This document shows positions 55,971 to 64,000 of a stretch of DNA of 64,000 nt, piece after piece. This stretch comes from Scenedesmus sp. ARA3. Lineage: Eukaryota; Chlorophyta; Chlorophyceae; Sphaeropleales; Scenedesmaceae. The stretch lies in assembly GCA_004335835.1 (NCBI GenBank), contig RWJK01001322.1:1-64000 (forward strand), written 5' to 3'. The notes beneath the pieces were generated by a model. The model ran no database searches. It was not told where the DNA came from and saw only the letters and a list, made by a program, of their open reading frames with translations. How positions within the stretch are numbered: position 1 is the first letter of the stretch; every line of letters begins with the position of its first letter. Position numbers and translations under genes: made by a program.

Positions 55971-58005
55971 ATGTCGCGTGATGCAGCAGCCACCTCAGTC
56001 CAAGACGCTTTACAGTCCCTGCAAATTGCATTGGTAGCTCATCAAAAGCAGCAGGAGAGTGCAGGCAGCTGTTTGCCAGAGAGTGCCAGCATCAGCTCAG
56101 CACTGTCACAGCTGTTTGTGAGCTTTCAACAACTGTTGCAGCGCCACTCCGTGCTGGAACAGTCCTTAGAAGACAGGTGCGTCTGTTTTGTTTGTTGCGT
56201 GTCTTGATGACACACAGCTGGTCACAGCACAGCAGGCATGCAGTCGTACCAGGCAGCTGGTGCCAGTTAACACTCAGCAGCAGCAGATGGTCAATGACTA
56301 GAGCGAGTGAATCAAGCCACAGATGCTCTTGCCTGTCCTCCCTTTTCCTGCAGGAGCATCGCTGAGCGCGCTCTGCGCAGAGTTGTAGCAAACAAGGATG
56401 CAGAGGCGGTGCGCCTGCAGTCTGAAGTTTCCCGCCTGCGACATAGACTCTCAGCAGCAGAGGCAGCAGCAGACGCAGCAGCAGGCACACCAGCAGCTGT
56501 ACCAGATGCTGCTGGCAGGCAGGCTCTGCTGGATGCAGCTGTGGCAGCAAAAGAGAAGCCAATAGCTACTGTCCTGCAGTTGGAAAGGTATGTTGAGGGT
56601 GGCGGCAAGCTGCCGTAGCACTATCTGTTGATGTTGCCCTGCTGCCTATGCTCTGCTGCTAAGCCGCTCACAGGTGAACAGCACACAATCTTTGATGACA
56701 ACAGGCCTGATAGTTGCACAATATGGACTGGCTGGTGCTGTCCTTGGTTGCCGTGCAGTGAAACTGCTGCCTGCCAGGCACGAATTGCAGCGCTGGAAGC
56801 TGAGCTAGCAGCTGCAGCAGCCGACAACAGCAGCAGGCTGGCTGAGCAGCAGAAGGCATTTCTGGCAAAGCTGGAGCAGCTGCGACAGGTGCATGCGCAG
56901 CAGTTGGCAGCAGCTGCTGCAGCAGAGGCATCCGCAAAGGTGAGGGGCGTGCTGCCAGCGTGCACTGTGCTGCAGACGAGGGGGCGTCAATGCATGAAGT
57001 GCCAACATCACACAGTCAATCGTACCTACTGCCAATGGACTCTAGATTACATAGGCATCAACAACACCATATTGTCTATGGCTTGCAGGATTCCAGCCAA
57101 CAGCAGCAGGCACAATGCCAGGCGCTGGAACAGCTGCTTGCGCAGTCAAAGCAGCAGCAAGAGCAGCAGCAGGTGAGGTGCAGGCTGCATCTGCTGTAGC
57201 TGGTGCTTGCAGTGCATCTCAGCGCTGCGCCCTGTTGTATGCCCAGCAAATAGCAGTGACAATGAGGAATGCCAATCACAATGGGAGAAGCTGACACATT
57301 CCAGTACAAATGATTCCACATGCATCTGTTATGAAGTTGCTTCTCAAGCGCTCCTGTACGCTGTTGTGCTCTGGTGTGCTGCAGGCGCTGATAGCATCGT
57401 TGCAGCAGCAGCTTGCTGAAGCACAGTCCCACAGCAGCAGATCACCAGCAGCAGCGGCACACCCACAACAACAGCAGCAAAGCAGCATGCACAAGCCAGG
57501 CCAGGACCAGCAGAAGGGCGCAGCAGCAGCAGCACCAGGCAGCTCAGGCAGTGCCAGTACAGCAGCAGAACAAGCCGCAAGTGCAGCAGCAGGCAACAGC
57601 ACCAGCACGGCAGCGGGAGGCAGTGGCAGCTGCGGTGATCAAGCAGCAAATGAGGTGGCAGCGCTGCAGCTTATGGAGGGCCAGCTGGCGCGGCTGAGTG
57701 GTGTGATCAGATCACACCAGGAAGAGATCACGCAGCTGCGCCAAGCACTCATGGCAAGCTGCGCTGAGCGGCAGCAGCAGCAGCAGCAGCTGCAGCAACA
57801 GCAGCAGTCGCAGCTGCATCAGTCCACAGCAGCTGGGGCAGCAACAACTGGCGTGCCGGCAGCTGGCGGACCTGCAGGGGCTGTCGGCAGTGGCAGTGGC
57901 AGCAGCAGCAGGATGTCAAAGGCAGTAGCAGCGGGTGCCAAGAGCAGGGTGGTAGGGGCAGCAGCAGTGGCTCGATCTGCCAGCAACAACGCGCGCGGGT
58001 GGTGA
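55971..58005 (+). CDS. Coiled-coil protein of unknown function
   Basis: Five exons (55971-56176, 56354-56587, 56759-56939, 57089-57172, 57385-58005) close in frame to 441 residues. The chain begins MSRDAAATSVQDALQSLQIA and is helical throughout: LFVSFQQLLQRHSVLEQSLE, EAVRLQSEVSRLRHRLSAAE, ARIAALEAELAAAAADNSSR and LIASLQQQLAEAQ show heptad leucines and charged partners typical of a long coiled coil. The last exon holds a Gln/Ala/Ser-rich low-complexity stretch, a further heptad segment (LMEGQLARLSGVIRSHQEEI then TQLRQALM) and a basic, Gly/Ser-rich tail ending NNARGW. No catalytic motif. A structural or scaffolding role (cytoskeleton, centrosome/basal body) is only a guess. No decoy exon edges were noticed here. 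Confidence 0.75.
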
Positions 58006-58627
58006 CCTGTTCTTTGGCTGTGGTGCAACGAGAATCCTGGTTCAGCAATGGCTGCAAAAGCACACAGCAATGCGCAGCATCAATGCCTCAAGATGAAAGA
58101 GCTGTCACGGATGTGTGCAGCGTCTTCAGCCGGCTTCTTGTGCTGATGCATGGCGTCCTTCCACTGGAACACGATTAATCGTTCGTGACACAGGCCTATG
58201 CTCTGTTAGCTCGTGCTCAATATGTTACAACAGACATGCTGGCAGCGCCCGCAACTTTGCAATTTTTTACTTGCAACAGCTGCTGCCGCTGATGGCGACA
58301 ACTTTACATGACACTAACGATCATGCTGCCACGCTAAGGTACTATCTTGGACGTAGTACGTCCAAACCGCAAACCCTCTTGACGTGCAGAGCATGCGGTC
58401 GTGCTTTCATGCAGCCAAAACAGCAACACGCGTAACGTCATGCATTTGGGGCACGCAAAACTTTACAATAGCAATGTTGGGCAGTGGCACCCAGGTGTGC
58501 AAACACGCAAAGCATCCACAACCTGCGCAGCCACACACTAGTCAGCCGATGACATTGATGCTATGGCTTGATGGGTAACATGATGATGATGACACTAGTC
58601 AGCCATACATCAAGGCAGTCAAACCTC
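58006..58627. other. Convergent intergenic spacer
   Basis: Between the stop of the coiled-coil gene (+) and the stop of the helical-protein gene (-). No gene. GATGATGATGA near 58583 is a short microsatellite. Confidence 0.5.
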
Positions 58628-61600
58628 TCAGGCAAACACACACAGCCCGCTACTGCTGCATGGCACAACAGCCGCATGCTGCGCTGCCAGCTGCTGCAGC
58701 TTTGCCACCACAGGCTTAGTCATGAATGAGCTGGTGGCAGCAGCAGCAGCCAGCAGCTGCTGCACCTGCTGCGCTGTCAGCACTGCAGCATAGCCCTTCA
58801 CCAGTGCCATCAGCAGCTGCCCAAAGGCGGCACTCTTGGTCAACGCAGGCTGCTGCGCTGCCACCTTCAGCGCTGTTATAACGTCATTCAGGCTGTCAGT
58901 GACAACATTGGGGCAGCTGTCGATGAGGGCCCGCATTAGCATTGCATGGGCCTCGCTCCAGCAGCAGCTGGCAGCAGCTAGCGCCCCGGATGGGTCGAGT
59001 AATGCCGGCTGCTGCTGCTGCTGCTGATGATGATGATGATGTGCTACATGCTGCGAGTGGCCTGTGGCAGCCAGCGCCAGCAGCTGCAGCAGCCTGCAAA
59101 TGCAGCATCATCAGCCACACACAGCGCTAAGCGGAGAGTTGGATCTTGATGCAACACCAGCAGCTGACCGCATCATGCACAGGATGCAACCACACCAGTT
59201 TCAGCTCGACTCACTTGAGCGGCAGCATCCCTCTCTCATGCTACCAGGCTTCTTGCAACAGAGCAAGCAAACACCATGCGCCTCTGCCATTGATATAAGT
59301 CGCATAGCTCGTCAGCATGCAGTAATATGTAGCAATGTGATATAAATTGCTATCATAAAGACTCCCATTCCCATCATGCCCCTACCTGGGCTGCAGCTGC
59401 GGTGCCTCCTTCACCAGCTTCACCAGCAGCTGCACCTGCACAGCCACCAAGCTGCTGCTGCTCAGCAGTGGCTGCAGCACCACAGCCACCAGGGCCTCAG
59501 CCTGGGTTTGAGCTGCAGCAGACAGGCAGGCCGACAGCAATGCAGTGCAGTGCAGCAAAGGCACCATGAGGTCAAGCAAGCTCCAGCTGCAGCAGACAGG
59601 CAGGCAGGCCAAAGCAGTGCAGTGCAGTGCAATGCAGCAAAAGAGCAGGTAAAGCCAGCTCCAGCAGTGCAACAGGGGGGAGTGCAACACGCAGGCAATG
59701 CTGAGGCATAGACGTGCTGTCAGCAACAATGAGTAAGCCTGCAGGCCGCTGGCAACCAGCACCGTTCAAGATGATATGGAGAGCTCAGCAGCTGTAAGAG
59801 TAGGAACGGTGTGCATACAAGGTCAACATTGCCGTGTACAGAGTACACCTCACCCGCAGCCACCAGGCTCAGCAGTAGCGACTTGGGTGCAGCGCTGCGC
59901 AGCTGCTGCAACCGTGGCAACATCGCAGCTCGCAGGAGGTACCCAACTGCTTGCCCATCCAGCGACGTACTGCTGCCATGACTACCTGTACTGCTTTCTG
60001 TTGTGTGTGCTGTGCCTGCACTGCCTGCTTTACTGGTGCTGCCTGTTAGGAGCAAAGCATCTATCAGTGGCTGAAGTGCATCAGAAGACATCTCCTGCAA
60101 GCACTGCTCGAGCTGCTGCAGCTGCTGCTGCAGCTGGGGAGACAGACACTGCTCTGCCTGCTGCGCTGCTGCTGCTGAGAGAGTCTGCTGCAGCAGCGGT
60201 GTGTCTAGCTGACTCACACTGCAGGAGCTATCCAGCAGCTGCAGCAGAAAAGCATGCGGCACAGCAGCAAGGAAGATTAAATGATGGAGCCAGGTTATGA
60301 TGTTGCCGTGCACACAACAGAGCAGGCATCAGGTGCAATGTGTGCACAGGCCTGCAAGCAGCTGCCACCCGCCAGCAGGACGCAAGGTATTGCTGATGCA
60401 CAGTGTGCACAGATCTGGCTGCTTCTGGTGTCATTACATAAATGCGGCCTCATTGGCTGCAGCATGCACCATCGCATGTGCTGATCCCCACCTGCAGTTG
60501 TTGCAGCACGTTTGGCAGTGCTGCTGCAAGGTCTACAGCAGCACCAGGCACATGTGCTCCTTTGGCAGCAGCAGCAGCTTCTGCCTTCGCACCTGCAGTC
60601 ACAACAGCATGACGCATGCAGGGGTGTGAATAACACTAGTTGCACCTCCACCAGCAGTCATCTCCTGCTGCTTGTGGCATGACCAATTGAGGAACAGCAG
60701 GTATCAGAGCTGAGGTCCCACTTACGTTTGGCCGGCGGGCTGATCTGCTGCGGCGGCCTTTTGCGTGCTGGCACATCACTTGCTGTGGTTTGCAAGGCGT
60801 CTGCAGCGCCAGACGAACTCCTGGCAGCAGCAGCTGCTGCTGCTGTTGTTCCTCCTTGAACGTTTTGCCCGTCTTCTGCTGCTGGCACTTGCGCTGCTGC
60901 TGGCACCTCGAGTGCTTCTCCTGTTCCTGCGGGTGCTGTGGCAGCTGCTGCTGAGCTGTCAGTGCTGTGCGCCAGCCAGCTGAAGCAATGCTGCTGCATG
61001 CTGCTGCTGCTGCTGCTTAGCCAGTCAGGGAGGGGAGCTGCATACTGCTGCTGCAGCTGCAGCTGGCTAAGGGCAGCACCAGAACACAGCAGCAGAAACA
61101 GCAGCAGCAGCTGTTGAAACCGTTTCAGTAGTGTGCATGACTGCGCAATCCAGCGCCCACAAGCTGATGCATGCAACAGCTGCTACTCACAGCAGGTGCT
61201 GCGCGCTTACTGGTTCATGCATAAGCAGCTGCAATCAACCCCACAGAAGGAAGCATTGTGATCAGAGCGGATCCTGGCATAAGATAGCCTGCTGCAGAGC
61301 TCATGCTTGCAGGAAAGGCTGCTGTGGTGCAAATTGAGGTGGTGCAGCTGGTAATGCCTATTCTTGACATACCTACTGCATTGTCTAAGCGTCGCTTGCT
61401 GCAAATGCTGCTGCTGCTGCTGCTGCTGCTGCTCCTGTTGCAACAACGCCAGCATGGCAGTTTGCTGCACACTGCTGTGTGCACGGTCGCTGCTGCCTGC
61501 CAGAACTTGCAGCAGCTGCTGAACCTTGCCATGCAAGTTGTGGTCTAGACGTGGATCACTAATGTTTTCATGCTGCTGCAAGTTGTTTGAAGTGTAGCGG

Positions 61601-61761
61601 TGCTTCTCTAACAGGCAAACTGCAGACAGTACTACAGCATGTTGCTGTGCCAGCGGCAAGCATGCTGCCCTCGGCACCAGGCAATCTCCAAGTGGTACTT
61701 GTGGCTCTGCAGCCAACAGCCAGCTCAATTGGCAGTCCAGCAGCAGAGGGTTTGAGGACAG
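58628..61761 (-). CDS. Helical, Gln/Ala-rich protein with NLS-like stretch; function unknown
   Basis: Six exons (61761-61373, 61066-60726, 60592-60492, 60238-59854, 59512-59386, 59093-58628) connect in matching phase, giving 602 residues from LSSNPLLLDCQLSWLLAAEP to LCVFA. The true start is upstream and not settled. The exon at 61066-60726 includes ARKRPPQQISPPAKR, a bipartite-NLS-like patch. The rest is repeated amphipathic helices (LQPLLSSSSLVAVQVQLLVK; MLMRALIDSCPNVVTDSLND; AAFGQLLMALVKGYAAVLTA), suggesting a HEAT/ARM-like fold. A separate minus-strand open stretch at 61932-62049 (HHKDALIEVLRRLSTLQSCD) looks like an upstream exon and could join via a GTGAAG donor in phase 0. I do not recognise the family; a nuclear scaffold is an inference. 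Confidence 0.65.
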
Positions 61762-61931
61762 CTGCATGACGCAGCAGTACTATTGGTTACAGGAGCAACA
61801 GAGCAACCAACCGTATATAGTTCGCAACAGCTATACATAAGAGGATCAAGCATACGCTCGTGCAGCAACGCTCACAGCGGTGGCCACAGCCAGCTGATAA
61901 CCAATACCGGGAGGCTCCCGGCGGGAGCGTG

Positions 61932-62049
61932 TTACTTTTTGAATTGTGTCATCGCCCGCTTCACGTCACACGACTGCAGCGTACTGAGCCGTCGTAGAAC
62001 TTCAATGAGCGCATCTTTGTGATGTAAACTTGAATTATCAAAATGCTTA
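61932..62049 (-). CDS. Possible exon resembling a TFIIS N-domain helix
   Basis: The minus strand reads KHFDNSSLHHKDALIEVLRR then LSTLQSCDVKRAMTQFKK and a TAA, preceded by a CTACAG acceptor. The pattern (ALIEVLRRLSTL) recalls a helix of the TFIIS N-terminal (LW) domain, but only this fragment is visible. Either it is the end of a short gene or, using the GTGAAG donor after QSCD, an upstream exon of the helical protein ending at 58628. Confidence 0.35.
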
Positions 62050-63035
62050 CTGTAGCTGTGTCTGATGCCGATGAACCGGCTACGCTCGCACTCCTCTCTT
62101 CAATAGCTGATCAGTCTGACGACTCGACAACACATGTGCTGTCAGCACTGCAACAAAGGCATCTGCACTGCAACAAAGGCATCTGCACTGCAACAAAGGC
62201 ATCTGCACTGCAACAAAGGCATCTGCACTGCAACAAAGGCATCTGCACTGCAACAAAGGCATCTGCACTGCAACAAAGGCATCTGCACTGCAACAAAGGC
62301 ATCTGCACTGCAACAAAGGCATCTGCACATCTTAGTGAGCTGTAGGCAGCAGCTGTCCACGCTCAGCTGCATTTGGGCAGAAGTGGGCATGTTTTGATAG
62401 CGTGATGGTGGTGTTACTGTGTGGGGTGCTGGGTACCATCAGTCCAGCATTTCTGAGCAGAACACACACCCATGAAGAAAGCATCAGCAGTAAGCTACTA
62501 GCAGCAATAGCCAAACTGCTACAACAAACAGCTCTTGCCTGTCGATAATGCAAAGCTTCAGGCTGGCACGGTAGTGCCACTCAAGTAACTGCACCGATCA
62601 CATCACCACGTCCATGTGCCCCAATGAAGCATGCATCATGCAGACTCGTTATTCATGTTGCCAGCAAACATGTGTTAGCGCGTTGCAGCGCTGAATCCTG
62701 CAAACACACGTGGACACTTCACCAGCATCAACCCAGCACCACACTGCTATCATCAACAGCAGCCAGCAAACTGGCAGTAAGTCCATGCTGCTGCACACAC
62801 CATTGCACTGGCACTTGTCCATCCGTCGACTGCAGGCGCGCATCAGGATCGCTGCTGCTGGCATGTGAGGCTGGCGCCTTGAACTGCACATGTGTCAACT
62901 GGCTGCTGCGTAGCGCTGCTATGCAAGCTGCAGACTGCGGCTCGTTCTGAATGCAGATGCACTGCAGCAGCTGCCGCAGAGCCACCATCAAGGACGGGCC
63001 ACGTGAATGCATAGCAGTTGTAACCAATGCAACTT
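62050..63035. other. Region with weak exon candidates
   Basis: Outside the 20-bp repeat, a minus-strand stretch at about 63010-62735 (MVALRQLLQCICIQNEPQSA then ACIAALRSSQLTHVQF) looks like an N-terminal exon, possibly of the helical protein. A plus-strand stretch at about 62440-62545 (EESISSKLLAAIAKLLQQTA) is also helical. Neither could be connected with confidence. Confidence 0.3.
62145..62328. repeat. Nine-copy perfect 20-bp tandem repeat
   Basis: Unit ATCTGCACTGCAACAAAGGC is repeated eight times exactly (62161-62320), with partial units at each side (from about 62145 to 62328). There are no spacers. Because 20 is not a multiple of three, each strand reads through all three frames in a 20-residue cycle and remains open. 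Perfect identity shows recent expansion. Confidence 0.98.
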
Positions 63036-63902
63036 TCAAATGCTGTAGCCCACGCCAGCCAGCAGCTCCTTCAGCTTGCCGCTGTTGTATGCAGCCATGG
63101 TGTCTGCAGCAGCAGCAGCAGCACCAGCAGCAGCAGCAGCAGCGGCGGCAGTTACAGCATGGCAGCAGCAGGAAATGGCATGGCATGGCACGTGCACAAC
63201 GCCAATGCAGGTGCCAATCCACTTGCGAGCCACATGAAATGCAGTCAAGAACAGGTCGAGCCCTCATGCACTGCCCCCATACCTGCCACCTGCTGTAACA
63301 GTACAAGCAGCGGCCCACAGCACACTTGCTTAAGTGCAATCCACAGTGCGTTCGGAGTGCCTACACTTTTTGTGGTAACACTGTGACTATCGCTGATGCA
63401 GCTGCTGCTGCCGCCGCCACTGCTGCTGTGCCGATCTTCTTAATGCTTAATGCTCAATTCCTTCTGCGCTCACCGTCGCAGCCGCCCACATGCTTGCCGC
63501 CCACAAACACTTGAGGCACTGTGCGCCGGCCCGTAACCTCCTGCAGGACAGGTCAACACAACAGCAGCAAATCTGCACCCAGTAAGAGCATAGCACGTAC
63601 CCTGAGCTCCGACATCAGCAGGCATGCTTGACGCAAGATTGCGCTCCGCTACATTGCTGCTGCAGGAGCACGTGGGAGGGCAAGTCATGCTGTCAAAGAA
63701 CTGCAACTGCTTTCCTGCCAGGTGCCAGGTAGCCTTGCGTGCAGCATCAGTGTGTCATTTGTACGTCAGCAGTGCTGCTGCAGCTGCTGCTGCCGCTGCA
63801 GCAGCGCACCTGCAGGCCCAGCTGCAGGTCATCCCCTCCCTTCATTGTGTCCAGCTCAATGACCTTTGCAGGCACCTGCAGCTTCGTGAACAGGCCCTTG
63901 GC
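63036..63902 (-). CDS. Glutaredoxin, 3' part (active-site exon outside the window)
   Basis: Three exons in matching phase: 63902-63810 ([20 protein letters not shown] to LQLGLQ), 63540-63474 ([20 protein letters not shown] then CD) and 63103-63036 ([20 protein letters not shown] then I-stop). These are the glutaredoxin second half: the post-active-site helix, the cis-Pro motif TVPQVFVGG and the GSH-contacting GGCDD-type loop. The protein reduces disulfides and glutathionylated proteins with GSH. The exon with the CPYC/CxxC active site lies 5' of 63903, probably beyond base 64000, so class cannot be told. In the GG(C/S/N)DD loop there is an unusual Cys. The 63103 acceptor follows a (CTG)n run. 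Confidence 0.92.
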
Positions 63903-64000
63903 CTGCAGGACAGGGAGCAGCAGCAGGGTTGCGCAATGTGTCGTTTGTGGCTGATCGAGTTATTGGCTTGCTGCTGGAGCATGTATCAGTGTACCATATC

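Noticed and set aside
58628..61761. Identification as a Fanconi anemia (FANCI/FANCD2) protein
   Set aside because: The helical, Leu-rich texture is suggestive, but none of the family's recognisable motifs was found; left unnamed.
62145..62328. CRISPR-like array
   Set aside because: Repeats are contiguous without spacers and the window is eukaryotic; it is a simple tandem repeat.

Overview
The window is nuclear DNA of a green alga, most likely a core chlorophyte. The genes are split by many GT-AG introns. Low-complexity CAG/CTG runs are everywhere. The protein set is plant-algal: a plastid-type DnaJ, an ankyrin Raf/ILK-like kinase, a ShK-domain prolyl 4-hydroxylase, a GH16 enzyme with an algal Cys-rich cellulose-binding-like tail, and a mitochondrial glycine decarboxylase P-protein. 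There are no bacterial operons, no CRISPR array and no convincing tRNA or rRNA.

Layout. 1-2349 shows no gene. 2350-6221 (-) encodes a secreted 356-residue protein with a metal-site-like CVDARGD/TPGG motif. 7373-9281 (-) holds an unrecognised gene. 10648-14886 (-) is a nine-exon DnaJ (423 aa). 17032-22260 (-) is an ankyrin-TKL kinase ending in a CaaX-like box. 22750-26316 (-) is a secretory prolyl 4-hydroxylase with a C-terminal ShK domain (318 aa). 28284-34932 (-) is a secreted GH16 protein, interrupted by an N-run gap in its Pro/Thr linker. 35512-35892 (-) may be a tiny secreted protein. 36156-40706 (-) is a Ste20/SPAK-OSR1-like kinase (577 aa) with an Arg at the beta-3 lysine position and 19 Gln in the activation segment. 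It is divergent from 42006-54273 (+), a complete 20-exon glycine dehydrogenase P-protein (1034 aa). A MITE-like element lies between the two. 55971-58005 (+) is a coiled-coil protein (441 aa). 58628-61761 (-) is a helical, unrecognised protein. 63036-63902 (-) is the 3' part of a glutaredoxin whose active-site exon lies beyond the window.

The most unusual property cuts across the genes. Beside a large share of exons in the major genes, the neighbouring intron carries one to six extra tandem copies of that exon's edge together with its splice site. Exon starts with their acceptors are repeated upstream, and exon ends with their donors are repeated downstream. The units are about 100-125 bp and range from near-identical to badly decayed. 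The uninterrupted full-length copy still gives a frame-perfect protein, for example across all 20 exons of the glycine dehydrogenase. Many acceptors also sit at the end of (CTG)n runs, so the microsatellite appears to serve as the 3' splice-site tract. Together these suggest a genome in which introns grow by repeated duplication of exon-intron junctions.

Functionally the genes are mixed: photorespiration/one-carbon metabolism (glycine dehydrogenase), organelle chaperone (DnaJ), cell wall and secretory pathway (prolyl hydroxylase, GH16, signal-peptide proteins), signalling (two kinases) and redox (glutaredoxin). They do not form one pathway. Exon coordinates were worked out by hand from splice consensus, frame and family similarity. 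No transcript data or database search was available.
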